Source: Aricia agestis
Taxonomy: Eukaryota; Arthropoda; Insecta; Lepidoptera; Lycaenidae
Reading direction: 5' to 3'
Length of the DNA stretch: 64,000 bases
NCBI RefSeq assembly: GCF_905147365.1
Contig: NC_056409.1
Span: forward strand, 4,531,001-4,595,000
Shown here: positions 36,856 to 49,362 of the stretch, piece after piece
How positions within the stretch are numbered: the first letter of the stretch is position 1
How the letters are laid out: every line of letters begins with the position of its first letter
Notes under the pieces: generated by a model
Databases searched by the model: none
What the model was told of the DNA's origin: nothing
Seen by the model: the letters and a program-made list of their open reading frames with translations, nothing else
Program-made: the position numbers and the translations under genes

Positions 36856-37355
36856 ATGTGTATTTAGTCAAGTTTTCAGGGGTAGACAATAAACTATTTT
36901 ATTTATTGATTGATGGGCTTATCAATAAATTAAAAAGTCCGTTTCTTCCACTTGCCACCACCAAAACGACACCACCGGTGGTGTCATATGGAATCTCTAG
37001 GGTTCATATGGAATCTCTAGAGTCTAGTCCATATGACACCACCCTAGTTATGTCAAGGTGACTATTTGAGTGACAGATAATATAAACCTTACTACTTAAA
37101 GTTGTAGTTTTCATATCAACAACTAAGCAACTGTGTAACATCACTAATAGTCGGTGGTGTCATATGGACTAGAGATTCCATATGACAACACCGTACCGGC
37201 GCGGTGGTGTCGTTTTGGTGGTTTCGGATCGAAAAAGTCTCCGTTCATACATAATATTTTTGCTACCATACTGTATTTTTAATTTATTGATAAGTCCATC
37301 AATCATTAAATAAAATAGTTTATTGTCTCCCCTGAAAACTTGACTAAATACACAT
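36856..37355. repeat. 500-bp foldback palindrome with internal CACCAC/GGTGGT hairpins
   Basis: ATGTGTATTTAGTCAAGTTT at 36856 is mirrored at 37355, with about 95% identity over the outer 80 bp. The inner arms carry CCACCAAAACGACACCACCG and its inverse. GGTGTCATATGGAATCTCTA occurs in direct and inverted orientation around the centre. Confidence 0.85.
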
Positions 37356-38644
37356 GAGGTTGTGGCAAGCGCACCGACGCTGTACTTTTTGGTAAATAGT
37401 TAATAGTCAGCACTTGAAGAATTAACAGGAATACACAAATCGACACAATTTTAAATGTAAAACGTCTTTCCGGCTTCGATTTCTATATTATTCGTGTTCA
37501 TAACTCTACGATCGATATATTTTTCAGTTCAGTTTCAGTTTAAAATGGTATTTCATTCATGTTTTAAGTACCTTTTTGATATATTTGCAATAATCTCAAC
37601 TAATTTTAATAAGTGATGGCAACTTACAATAAATCAACAACTTAATATTTATAACCAAAATAAATATAACCTTCTCCTTTTTGGAAATATTGTGCTACGT
37701 AACATAGGCGTAATTTCGGTTTAACAAGTACAATTCATTGAATATTTTAATTACGCTAACCTTAATATCTATGGTGGTATGGTGTTACACGAAATATGAA
37801 TATTTATCAGCTGATGTAACACTCGCTTTAATTAACAGACTAGAAATGCTCTTTGTATGAAGATCCATGAATTTAATAATAATATGACTATTATAAGGCT
37901 TTTACAATTCAGACGGTATTTTTACCTATTCCAAGTGACGCGTCCGAACTCCGAACACAATATAAACTGTAAAACATTACTAGCCAATATATTGATCAAT
38001 TTAAATTTGTCTAATCAAGGCGTGAAATAATGTTAAAGGGAAAAAATAAAGATTACTTTATGAATCTGTCAATCTGTCATTTTATCTTTAATTATGTAGA
38101 GAAAGATCATTGTCAAGTCATAATAAGCCTGCATATTGGTGGATCTTTAATTCTTAACCATCTCCGGTCAACCAAATAAAGGTATTAAAATTATAGTTTT
38201 ACCGAACGTTAAAATAAATTACACGATTTCTCTTGTTGTTTGTAGAATTAACATCTCATATTATCCAATTTTGCACAGCAATAATCGTTTAGTTAATTCC
38301 ACCTTTATTTTAATTCAGTTTATGTAATATTAGTGCTATTATTTTAGTTATTTATTGCTCTAACCTGTAACATTTAAATTGATAGCATTATATAGTCAGG
38401 TACAAATCGCGATGCACGGAATTGTAAGTATACCTTTAGTATTTAGTAGATGCCCACCACTTTGTTGCGCCTCATTCAAATTCATTTTTTGCACGGGAGT
38501 CGGGAACCTTAAGAGGCCGGGTGCCATCGAAATTCTCATACATACGTAATACCAATATCATTTTCTCGTACGAAAATATTTAACATGTTTGAGTTATTTT
38601 TCAGCTTAAAATAGTAATTACCTAGGTTCCTGCACAAAAATTTA

Positions 38645-38695
38645 CTACAAAATATTTAAACACTAAAAAATTTTTTTGTGTTTAAATATTTTGTA
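38645..38695. repeat. 51-nt AT palindrome
   Basis: TACAAAATATTTAAACAC, an A6/T7 centre, then the exact inverse. It joins the non-LTR tail at 38690. Confidence 0.75.
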
Positions 38696-38822
38696 CATTT
38701 TTTCGGGATAAAGGCATTCATTGCCTTTTCCGGGACTCAAAGTATCTTTATACCAAATTTCAGCAAAATCGTTTCAGAGGTTACAGGTAGACAGACAGAC
38801 TTTCTTATTTATAACATTAGTA
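38690..38822 (+). mobile_element. non-LTR 3' tail fragment
   Basis: TTCCGGGACTCAAAGTATC, CAGCAAAATCGTTTCAGAGG and AGACAGACAGACTTTCTTAT, then TATAACATTAGTATGG, are the ordered tail landmarks. The upstream part joins the AT palindrome at 38645. Confidence 0.55.
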
Positions 38823-40846
38823 TGGTATGGATACTTTTTTACATTTTAGCTTTTCTTACATTTAGATCAAATTAAATCAATCGAGGTATACAATAACAGA
38901 TTTAGTAGTAACTGGTAACATTATCAATCATATAAATCACTTCTCACAAATTATATGTCTATGGTGAGCTAATTATGTTAATCAGAAACAAGTTTCGGTG
39001 TTTCGAAATGCGATAGCGGCAGATAACATCGTTCTCGAGTACTGGGCAGACATACATACATCACTCACACACGTCATACATGCCCTAAACTCTGTTCAAA
39101 TCAAATTTAAACTAAACGCAAACAAAATATCAATTCAACCCCAAAAATCTGCGATTGTTTTTACGTCGATATATTTTAGATGATCGAATTATTGTAATTT
39201 GTAAAAAAACAGGGATGTTGTAAACGATATTTTGTCACATGAATGTTAATTTTGATATTTTTCAATGGAATGCTTGTGTGTGAAATATTGTTAAAATTTT
39301 CAACTGTGTGAAACGGTAGAACTTAGAAGTTACTGTGGAGAAAATTTCTTGTAAAACTTTGTGCGTTTTTTTCAAGTTGCCATTTTAGAAGTATAAAGAA
39401 CTATAGAATACTGTGGTTGAATTTCTTCCAAAGCCTTGTAGGATTTTTTTCAATATTGTCATTTTAGACGTGCAGAACGCTCATAAACACAGGAAACGCG
39501 AATCTGTGGTCAATCTGCTATCCCACGCATGCTTAAAGTTAAACCATAATAGTGCAAGCAGCCATTAAACAACTTTTTTACATCCTTTCATAGAGCGTAA
39601 ACCTGAACCATGATTCATATCGTGAACTTGGTTGGTTACTTTCACTTAAAAAAAAAAACAAAGAAGAAATTATTATAAACTCCTTTTTAGAATTGGATTA
39701 ATCTATTATATTTATGATGACGATTTTAAATTTGTGAAACTGACAATATTTCCACGCCTGAGAGGCAGAAATTTTGTACCACAAAAACAATTTATACCAC
39801 CTTGTAACAAATTTCTTGGAAATAAATAAATTCTATTCGATTCTATTCTGAAGACGGTTACAAAATATGTAATTTGTGTAACTACTAACGTCGAAATATA
39901 GATGATAATAATTGCTAAATTTTAACTTAATTTTCGTCTAAAATATGTAAAAAAATAGTATATGGACTGATATAACGCTATCAATATGAACTTCACGCGC
40001 TAGCCGGCAATAAAATAAACACTTCCATCTATTTATATTATGCTACATCAATTTGATCGAGTTTAACATTTTTATCTTAGAAAAAATGCATTAAAATTTG
40101 AGATAATGTTACGTACTTAGTACCTACGTACTTTTACTGTAGAGAGTATTTACGTAAAGAGTTCATTATTATATTAAACTTATTTAAACCTGAATCATAA
40201 CGTTATGTTCGAAAATGGAGCAAAATACACACTTTTAAAAATATTTAACCCAACATACCAGTACTATAACTATAAACTAGAAATCGTTAGCATTCCGCTC
40301 CGGCGACCGCCGCACGTCGATACGCCGACTTTTCATGTTCCACTCCGCTTTGACTAGATTCAAAGTGAGTCTTCAATTTAGGCGACCCTTAGACTTGGGC
40401 ATTGTGCCTCATCCAGAGGGGAATATCAAAGTCGTTCGATTGGGACTTGAAAAGATCAAATACGTGTCCCGGCTCGAGTGCCACCTGTAATGCGATTTCG
40501 ATTTACTTATATACGAGTTATACGACATTGTCCTTTGATATTTCCTCTAATATGGAAAGTTATTTTGTCTACAACTACTATTTAGTTATATACAAAACTG
40601 GATGCTCCACTTCGCGCAGCAAAGATACTACTAGGACACTTCGTAATGCGACTGCTAGAGAGATTAGCTTTACAAATTTTTAAACGAATTTTGATATTTA
40701 ATGTAAAGCTTTGAGATTCGCAAGCTTTTGTATTCAGAAATATAGACTATAATAATAATTAGTGAAACCTTGTAGGTACTTATAATGTTTATTGTATCGT
40801 TAATTTTACTCTCCTAATTTTATTATTGCTCATAAAATAATAATAA

Positions 40847-41225
40847 GGGTGGGTTGCACCAGAGGCGTGGTTATAGTTACAGTTATGGTCAAAGTTTTGT
40901 TTATAGTTAAGGCTAACTTTAACTTTAACCTTAACTTTGACCACAGAATTTGACAGATGATAGCTGGTCGGACAAGGCTTTTTAATGAACGAGGGCGGGG
41001 GCGCTGCAGGTAAAGGAGAACTGTCAAAAATTGCGTTTTTGTATGATGACAGAGTTAGTTCCATTGTTCGCCACGTTCATTTAAAGCCTTGTCGAGCTCA
41101 AGGTTATCGTTAAATATGGCGTCCGTTATTGACTTTAACCGAAGATTTGACATTTTGCATTGTAGTTAAAGTTATAGTTAAAGTTACAGTTAAGTATAGT
41201 TAAAGTAAGTTGGTGCAACCCACCC
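40847..41225. mobile_element. 379-bp Harbinger/Tourist-type MITE (TAA target) containing a nested MITE
   Basis: GGGTGGGTTGCACCA and its exact inverse lie at the two ends, flanked by TAA. The sub-terminal parts are GTTAAAGTTA-like simple repeats. The centre (40973-41097) is a separate element also found at 49363-49496. Confidence 0.85.
40973..41097. mobile_element. nested MITE, copy 1
   Basis: CAAGGCTTTTTAATGAACG and CGTTCATTTAAAGCCTTG are inverted ends. The interior GGTAAAGGAGAACTGTCAAA is shared with the copy at 49363. It sits inside the GTTAAAG-rich element. Confidence 0.8.
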
Positions 41226-41389
41226 TAAGTTAAGCACACCTCAACTTGACATAATGCAATATAAGAACTTTTTGAAACACTCTACATGACGCCAGATATG
41301 AGACGGGCGTCTTGATGACTGATAATTTTATTGTATTTAGATCCAATTTGCATAAGAATGTGTATTTAACATTTTAAAATTAAAACTCG

Positions 41390-41620
41390 GCTTGATACGT
41401 GGAGTACAGAAACAAAAAGAGGTTCCCACCGAGCACCGCGTACGCAACATCTCTGTCAAACAATAAAAAATAGTCGGACAGACTGACAGACGCGGCGACT
41501 ACCGTTCGGCTGCACGTGATGGGTGGCGCGGCGGTGCCGCTATCTAGCTCATCTCACTTCATTACCGGACCCATCGATCATTATCGGCTCACGAGAGCCG
41601 CAACTATTTGTACTATGCAA
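41390..41620. promoter_or_regulatory. candidate promoter/5' regulatory island upstream of toy
   Basis: A CpG-rich, non-repetitive block lies 0.6-0.8 kb before the start-codon exon and contains CACGTGAT, CCCATCGATCATTATCGGC and several GC-rich stretches. No TATA box is evident. The assignment rests only on position and composition. Confidence 0.3.
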
Positions 41621-41940
41621 CAATAGATGGCGTTCTCCTACTAACACAATTTAGCATCATCATCCACCAATTAGTGTCGGCCCTCTCGCTCGGACATACG
41701 TAAAAGCCGCCGCGAGGGAAAAGGCCAGACACACTGCTTTGCGCGTACGCTTGATTGTAATTGATGATGCGATTGTCTAATGCCGCTTCGAGGTCAATAA
41801 ATTTCTTACGTTGAACTTTTTCTTTGCAGGTCAAAGCGGAAAAGAAATGCTCTCGGGGAAAGGGAAACATCGATTTTGAATCGCGATAACGAAGTTAATT
41901 TGCGATTTCTATTTGTAGAATCAGTTGGGAAAGTGCAGTG

Positions 41941-42077
41941 TGCAGGGGCGTTGCTAGACCTGCTTAGGGGTTTCCGTAAAATCGATTGTGAGCTAGTGCA
42001 GGGGCGTAGCTAGATTAGCAAAGAGGTTTCTGTAAAGACGCCGGTGGGCTAGTGCGGGGGCGTATTACGGGGCTAGG
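41941..42077 (+). repeat. 56-bp degenerate tandem repeat, about 2.4 copies, abutting the first toy coding exon
   Basis: Units start with TGCAGGGGCGT(T/A)GCTAGA at 41941 and 41997. A third, more diverged start (TGCGGGGGCGT) lies at 42053. The spacing is exactly 56 bp both times. The units share TTTC(C/T)GTAAA and GAGCTAG or GGGCTAG ends. The last unit runs into the GC-rich open stretch that precedes the start codon. Confidence 0.7.
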
Positions 42078-42212
42078 ATCGGGGGCATCGGGGTGGCGCT
42101 GCACGGGGGGTGGGGGCGGGGGGCGCCAGCGCCCGCGCACGCCGCCACGCTGGTGGGCGGACTGGTGCCGCCGCCGCGGGAACCCACCACGGCGGCCGAG
42201 GCCTTCTGGAAG

Positions 42213-42225
42213 ATGCCGCATAAAG
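42213..42225 (+). CDS. toy: toy/Pax6 first coding exon (start codon exon; upstream exon boundary unresolved)
   Basis: The sequence reads ATG CCG CAT AAA G followed by GTAAGG, a consensus splice donor beginning at 42226. The exon ends after the first base of a codon, and the next paired-box exon starts with AC, so the join makes GAC (Asp) and the N-terminus begins MPHKDELMHS. The ATG at 42213 has an A at -3 and is the only in-frame ATG after the in-frame stop at 42033-42035, which is why I chose it. The frame is open from 42036 and very GC-rich (it would read ...LVPPPREPTTAAEAFWK before the Met). Translation could therefore begin in an earlier exon spliced into this stretch. No pyrimidine-rich acceptor is obvious upstream, so I favour 5'UTR plus start. 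The phase match with the exon 7.9 kb away is the main support. Confidence 0.68.
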
Positions 42226-44048
42226 GTAAGGGAAATTATTCACTTTGAAAAAACGGGGGGAAAAGGGGGTCTGTCTCGAAAAAGAATAAGGCATTACCAT
42301 GGGAACTGATGACGAGAGAATACAAATTAATGACAATCTTCAAATGTGGAGCAAACTAAAAAAAAAAAAACATTTTTTTTCTAAGAGCGGTTTTGTTACT
42401 TTAAGTTATTGGTGCAATGTTTTAATTCGGTAATATCTTAAGGACATTGCAAGAAGTAAAGCCAAAAGGGATTTGATATTACAACCATGTCCAATATCGC
42501 TGCATATAATAAAAATAAACGTCCATAAATCATAACCATCCATCCGCAGTCGCGTAATTAAAAACGAAGACATCACACATTTTGATGGCAAACAATTCGC
42601 TAACAAGCCGGTAAGTTGGACTTCTCAACTGCGAAGTTTGCCGGCGCCGGCTTTGTGGTCACTTCGAAGACGTCTCTTTGTCGCAAATTATACTGCAACT
42701 TGTATTAAAGTCATTCAATTAGGGACTGACTTATAATTTTAGAGCATACTTTTTTAAGAAGTTTAGAAGCTACAGGCTAAAAACGAGAGAACAGATTTTG
42801 TTTAAATTTTTCAAGGACTATGTTCAAATTTGTTATTACTTATCAGTATCTTATATTATGATAGTTTTTCATATTGTTAAGCTGATGAACAAAAAAGTGA
42901 CTTGGCTTCATTAACTTAAATACATTTTATAATAGTGATTTACACTATTGTATAGCACGAATGTCACAATTATTGTTTTTTTATAGAGAGTTGTAGACTA
43001 ACATTTTAGGACATTCTATGTAAAGTCTGTGTATCTGCCGTATCAATTATACGGAGCATAAGACACAGGGGCTCCCAATGTGTGTCAGCAAAAATAATAA
43101 AAAAAATCCAGTCCCAAATTGGGCCCAAAAAAAAAATATACCAGTAAAGCTACACTTCTGGTAGAGTAAGAAGATTTTTTTATTCATTTTGTGAACCGTA
43201 TGTCAGTGTCACAGAGTAGAATCAGGCATAGTAGAGCCACTATGAACACAGCAGTACTGCGCGACACTCTAGTACTATGGAACGTGAAAATATGTCGCGT
43301 CACAGCTGCAGTTTAGCTATATCAAATGCAGTTTCACCTTTAAACTCTACCACAACTCTACTTTTTCCACCTTTAAAGTATTTTTTTGCCGACCGTACGT
43401 CACAGAGCAGCAAGCAGAGCCGCAGCTGCGGTCTGCTCTGTGGACTTTATGAAGTGTTCCCGGTGGATGTTTAATTAGCGACTTAGCATCTTGTATCGGA
43501 TGCGAGCTTTTTTGCAAAGTACTACACTATTTATATTGCCTTAATTAAATTTAAAAATCTTACTTTTCAGTTTTCAGTATCGTTACTTTTTAATTACTGG
43601 TCTCGCACAAGGATTGCGATCTACTTTTTGGAATTCTTATTTGTGGTTGTGGTAAAAATGTATTTACATGTTTGTTGGTTGTCTTATTATATTTGCCATA
43701 GTTCAATGCAATGCTGAAATTCGATATATAAACCAAAAATTTCTGTACTGTTTTTCCGTTTTATTTAAGATTCATCATAAATATTTTTAGTACTTAGTCT
43801 TTCTCTTCAAGTTTTATGGTAAGGATTTATGTTTTATTTAATAGTATAGTAATAAGTAATAATATAATAACCTTGTAAATATAATTGGTATGAAACGCTA
43901 GGCTTTATTCTATACAGCGTCTAAAGTAGAAGTTTGGTTACGCTCAAACTAGTTCATATTTAGCGTCTGCCAATATAACTTTGTAGCGTCACCTTTAGTG
44001 TTTCAGGAGTTTCTATTGGAGCGATAAACAAACTGGATATTATTATTA

Positions 44049-45290
44049 GGTCCGTCCTTACATAATATGAAATTGGCGTTTTGTATGGGAGGAATATAAA
44101 GTCGTTTTTTTTGTATAATAAGTATATTTAATTAATCAAAGTATGTACCATTGTTATCGATGCATTTTTGCCATCTTTATTAAGGGTAGTTCGTTGATCC
44201 CTTTACTAAAAAAAACGGAGGGACGAGAGTCAACAAATTCTTTGAATGCAGTTTGGACTGCCACATCAGAGTTATTAAATTTTTCCTTGTAGGAAGTTAT
44301 CCAGATTCCGAAAAAATTGTAATCATTTGGATCAAGGTCCTGGGAGTACGGTGGATTCCAATTGCAGCTTCACCAGTTTTGCGGCCGTCTGTTGTGCGGT
44401 ATGTGGTCTAGCGTTGTCCTGAAGCAGCAGTGGCCTAGAGCGATTGACCAGCCTTGGTTGTTTAGCAGCTAGTTCTTCCATCATGGTTTGCAGTTGCTGA
44501 CAGTAGATATCTGCCGTAAGTTTGGCCAGATTTTAGAAAGCTGTAGTGAACGACATCGGCACTAGTCCACCAAACACTCACAAGTAATTTTTTCTGAGTC
44601 AATTTTCGCTTAGGGCAGGATTTGGCTGATTCTCCAGGGGACAGCCATTGCGACGTACGCTTTCGATTATCGTAAAGGATCCATTTTTCATCACAAGTAA
44701 TGATTCGATTTAAAATCCCTCTCCAGCAGTCGACGCGTGTTTTCTGGTTTGCTTGACTCAATTCATGAGGTAGCCAGTACCCACCTTTCAAGTTTTATGT
44801 TAAAAGCAGTTTTATCACTTACACCGAAGCCTGCTGCTAACTCTGAAGTGGTTTGCGATGGATCCGCTTCCACAAAAGCCTTTAATTCTTTATTATTCAT
44901 TTTGGTCTTGGATCATCCACGGGGCTTGTTCTGAAGGTCGAAATTTCCAGAACGTAAACGTTGGACCCAAAACCGTACCGTGTTTTCTTTTGCGACACCA
45001 GCGCCATACACATTGTTAATTCTTCGAGCTGTTTCTGCAGCACTCGTGCCACGGTAGAACTCATATTCGTACCTAAATAAAGCGATATTATTTCAATTTT
45101 TCCATTGTGCGATATGAACGACTCCAAAGAAAAAATGATCAAGAAAAAAACAAATAAATGACTGTTTTGGAAACTCAAATGTACCAAATAAATGAATATA
45201 CCTATAAATTTGAATTTTGAATTCTTAACCAAAGAGGAGATATTTGAGATCACAGTGGCATGTACAACAAAACGCCAATCTGTAAGGACC
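44049..45290 (-). mobile_element. decayed mariner (Tc1/mariner, DD34D) element with terminal inverted repeats
   Basis: The ends are inverted copies: both carry AGGTCC, CTTACA and ATTGGCGTTTTGT reading inward. The left end has a small GTCC duplication and an insertion relative to the right end. Both ends are flanked by TATTATTA, which includes the TA target. The minus strand encodes mariner transposase. Length is close to the usual 1.25-1.3 kb. The coding region is broken, so the copy is not expected to be autonomous. It lies in toy intron 1, antisense to the gene. Confidence 0.9.
44150..45085 (-). pseudogene. mariner transposase pseudogene
   Basis: Reading the minus strand, the N-terminal helix-turn-helix region is recognisable (RGTSAAETARRINNVYGAG, then RFWVQRLRSGNFDLQNKPRG) and is followed by a stop. 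A second block has ELAAGFGVSDKTAFN, then WLPHELSQANQKTRVD. The catalytic core starts at RIITCDEKWILYDN, the first Asp of the triad in the family motif. Further on are QWLSPGESAKSCPK and LLLQDNARPHTAQQ, which carries the second Asp. YSQDLDPNDYNFFRN, with the third, is reached only after a frameshift. At least one stop and two frameshifts separate these blocks. The longest intact piece is 44462-44791. Confidence 0.9.
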
Positions 45291-46485
45291 TATTATTAAC
45301 AAAGATGTAGTATAAAATTTATGAATAAGACTTTGGTTGCCATAAAAATCAGTCATAAAAATCATGAATTCAGCATTTTCATGACTAAATTTTTTGCATT
45401 CTTACTAATTAATAATAATATAAATTGGGAAAGTGTGTCTGTGTGTCTGTCTGTAGGTACGCTTAAACTTGAACCGATGGATGAAAGGTATAAAAATACT
45501 TTGAAGACAATGGGAAAAATGTACGGTAAACGAATTTTCATGCAACGGAGTCACGGAGTTGTGGACGTCATATTGCTGTGTAGGTCATCTCAGTCTTGCC
45601 CCAAAAATAGATCCATTATAATGTTCATTATTAAATCATGACATTTGACTCGTTAAATCACAACTTGGCAAAGCGTTTAGTTATGGCTGACTGAGGAGCG
45701 AGGACGCTCGCCAAACGTTAAACGTCACATTACACAGACATTTACAGATATTACATTGATAGAGACAGATAGAGCAAAATATTCAGTTGGATAAGGATGG
45801 TGATAAACTATTTAATAATCATGGATTTAATCTCCATCTATTTATTTATAAGCTGTTAGCTAAAATAGTCAGTCTGTTTTGCATGAGTAAGGTGATTTTG
45901 AGTTAGGTCCTTGGTGTAGTATAACTTACTTTAAAAGAAAAGAGAAACTGCTGCTGAAATAGCAGTAAAGATAATAATTATTTTAGGGTATCTGCAACTT
46001 TGATCATATCTATTTAATGATAGCAATCATTTACTCTGTTTAATAATAAATAAAATATCTAGTAATTATCAATGTGTTCTGTGTGCTTCTTTTTGTTTTT
46101 ATAAACTACTAGCTAAAAGCCGAGCTTTGTGAGGGCTCGCGTCGTTTTTCTGCGTGGTAAGTAATAATCTTCAAGGCAGTTTTTTTTCATATTTTAATAG
46201 TAACCAAACCTTGATTGACCGATGATAACACATCTACATATAAATAAAAATTACTATGTTAAAGCAAAAATCAATAGGCGTGATAGTTTTCCGTAAAGTG
46301 GACCACAAAATGTTCAGGTTGTGGGATATACTAGGGCTCGCTTTGCTCGCCCTGACTTTGCTCGCCCTGATTAAATGCTGACAAGGAATTAATATAGAGC
46401 TAAGTGTAAAATATGACAATAAAGCTGAGAGCTTATGTATATTTTGTATGTTGTGTAGTAGACAATATTTTAAAGTCCAATTTAG

Positions 46486-46642
46486 GGTCAATTCAGACCG
46501 CAACACGACGCGTAGATGCATTTCTAAATTTGTACTTACTCAATAATTGACAGATTCAAATTGCGTGAGACGTCGTGCGAATCTGTCAAATCCATACAAA
46601 TTTAGAAATGCATTTACGCGTCGCGTTGCAGTCTGAATTACC
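46486..46642. mobile_element. 157-bp MITE-like imperfect palindrome
   Basis: GGTCAATTCAGACCGCAAC is mirrored by GTTGCAGTCTGAATTACC. The arms continue ATGCATTTCTAAATTTGTA/TACAAATTTAGAAATGCAT and carry GACAGATT/AATCTGTC further in. Confidence 0.8.
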
Positions 46643-48432
46643 AGGTATTGTTATATTTTCAAAATCTAAATTTTAGAGTTATACTAGTAGATAATATTTT
46701 AAGCTGTGAAGGCTTTTACAGACAAAAAGAATTGAATATTCAAACCGTTCCAAATTTAAATTCATAGAGACTCATTGATGATTTGAAAAAGGAACACTGT
46801 TGCAATAAACGTTTTGTATCTGAATGGTTTTTTTTATTTCTACTGTCAAAGGGGCGTGGTTGCAGAGATATTTGCCATAAATTATTGCACGGCAAAACAC
46901 TCGACTGTCAAGGACTGTCACACGATAAAATGTTACGTTTTATTATTAGTGCAAAAAACATAATAGAGTAACTTACGACTAGAGAAATGAAAGCAAAAAG
47001 AAAAATAAAAAGCCCTGTAACTTGTAAGACATATTACTTACCCATATCAAATACTTACAAAGACATGTCGTTTTTTGCACGTTTTATCAAGCAATTAGTT
47101 ATTCCTATTTTTCTGTGTATTTCTATATTATTTTACTGCTACAAATAATTTTAATTATTCTTACACAATATTTTTATAACATTTACATTGAATTTTATAT
47201 TTAAATACAAAAATCAAATTCTCTAAATATAAAATTAAACAGGCGCAGATCATGCAAACAGGATTTTGTGAATCCAAAATGGCGTTGACACAATTAAACG
47301 TACCCCATAGATTTAAGCGATTCAAAAACAGATACAAAATAATAATAAGAGGGGTACTTAAGGGGTCGGCTGGCCAGGTGCGGCTGTCATGCGCAGGGTG
47401 ACTACCCCTATTTACTACATAACTTAAAACTTGGTTAAACGTTTGATTAATGTTTAGCGTTATGTACATGGGACGCGTGATGTGAACGCATCCTTTTTTT
47501 TTAAAAGAAGTGTCCGTTAAAAAAATATGATTGGTCTGTCATTATGTGATACTAAAAAGATTGCTCATTTGTTATGTCTTTGCTTATTTGATTTGAAGTT
47601 TAAAGAGAGAAGGGAGACTTTTCCGCATCAGCGTCGTTAGACGATCGTAAAACGTGAAGTTAGAAAAATACTTTAGTTCTCATTTATCGGAAACGTTCTT
47701 CAAAAACTTTCGAATGACAATACTCAGATAAGGATTTCCCAGATGGAATTTCGGTGCATGCCTTTTCTAAAAATGGATCGGAGCAGTGTTTTAGCAACAC
47801 GTTGAAAACAGAAGTAAAGTACATAAATACTCCAGATAGCACATTGCTTTAAGCTAAATAAAAGCCAGTAAATATGTTACATAATAGTTTTTACAACATT
47901 AAACCTATATTGTGGGTGTAATGTAAAAAAACTACAAGTACACATAAATTTATAGAGTCGCGCCCATAAAAACGGGGATTAAAAATAAATCGCTCGAATA
48001 AATTGCACCTCTGAAATTAAAACACTCCCTCACACGACAGTTGGTCGCGGCGCGGGGGAGAGGCGGCAGCGGGCGCATAGGCGGAAGCGTTTTACGACAA
48101 GCTATGATATATATATGGGCATTTAGACGAATAAAAGAAAATATGTAGGTTTAAAATGACTAGAAAGATAGACTGTTTGTTTAACCGAAATGATAGTGTT
48201 TCGAAGTTTGTAAAAGTTTCAAAGTTTTTTCAGTCGCCTAAATTATCATACTTCATAATTCATTGGATAATAATAAGTAGGTACGGCTGAAATTACCGTT
48301 AAATAATTAATTAAAATTATAGTAGGTACATAGCCACCCCAGTTTTATGTACCCGCTAATCGCTTCAACTCAGCATATATACAGGGTGCGGGCGATTGTC
48401 CATTGTTCTTTAACAGGCGCTTGTTAGTGCCG

Positions 48433-49045
48433 GAGGTGTTGTTGGCGCGCTCGCCGAGAAAACGCGAGTAAGTGGCGTTCGGCATAATTAATTACGACGA
48501 CGTAATCAACGCCATTATTAAGGCTCGGGTTACTGCAGATTTTATATCAACCGAATCGTATATAGCTCGTAAGTGCCTGGATTTTTTTTGCACCTATAAG
48601 GTACCTACTACGAAGTAAGAAGTACGAAGAAAGAAGTAGTAGGTTACATAGTCTAGAATGTGATAATATTAATATGTCAATTTGTAACAATTCTCGTAAG
48701 TCGTAAACGACACCATTATTAAGACTTGGGTGGCTATAGATTTAATATCAACCGAATTGTATAAAAATGTTTCGTAAGTGCCTGTTTTTTTTCAATTACA
48801 ACGTTTTTTTTTGTCAAGATTAGGTCCGACAAAGTTGCTACGAAAACAGGAGTAAGTCGGGAAATTAAAAAAAAACAGATAGACGTTGATAAGTAACAAT
48901 ATTCATAAATCATAATACGTAAAGCCGCAGATTAAGTGCAGATTTAAAATTAAACAAATCATACATAACTAAAATTTATTGTGTCGTACGAAGTTGCTAC
49001 AAGGACAGTGAAAAGTCGCAAAATAAAACAAATGATAAAACTGCT
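48433..49045 (+). repeat. degenerate tandem array, about 200-bp unit, three to four copies, in toy intron 1
   Basis: CCATTATTAAG, ATATCAACCGAAT(C/T)GTATA and CGTAAGTGCCTG recur with a shift of about 201 bp (48512 and 48713). CGAAAACAGGAGTAAGTCG-type blocks recur near 48460, 48840 and 48990. Divergence is high, so the array is old. Confidence 0.6.
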
Positions 49046-49362
49046 AACCAATTTAGATTTTCGTTTTTCTTTTCAAACATTTGGAATACCATGTGTTCAG
49101 CGATAGTTATTAAATACAATTAATATTCCGTGCACGCGTTATAAAGGCGTACCCCCAATCAAGCCTGCCCTAAATTCGCCCACAATTGCATTCAATTGTT
49201 CACTTTTTACCGCGAGGCGTTTATAAGGGGTGTGCTAAAAAAGGAATTGTCTGTCGGCCATCGGAGCTAATTCCATTGAGGAGTATTGGCGCGAAAACGC
49301 GCTCGCCATCTGTAAATCAGTTTGTTATCTGTTGTAACTAAGCTATGTATTATGTAAAGTGC

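Larger units (their letters stand above)
37356..40846. other. gap without a supported gene
   Basis: AT-rich DNA with the 38.65-38.82 kb palindrome and tail. At 39757-39850 a sequence ending TTCTATTCGATTCTATTC resembles a LINE terminus. CpG-rich unique sequence at 40290-40480 may be regulatory. Confidence 0.45.

Noticed and set aside
38998..39183. 61-codon frame (HALNSVQIKFKLNANKISIQ) vaguely like a reverse-transcriptase segment
   Set aside because: There is no FADD or neighbouring RT motif on either side, and the resemblance is limited to a few residues.
42015..42336. Minus-strand frames (68 and 87 codons, proline/arginine rich) and a plus-strand 85-codon frame
   Set aside because: They arise from the GC-rich toy start exon. 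The frame with a correct splice phase is a different one.
44737..45253. Frames on both strands at the mariner 5' end (65 and 118 codons)
   Set aside because: These are out-of-frame readings of the transposase pseudogene.
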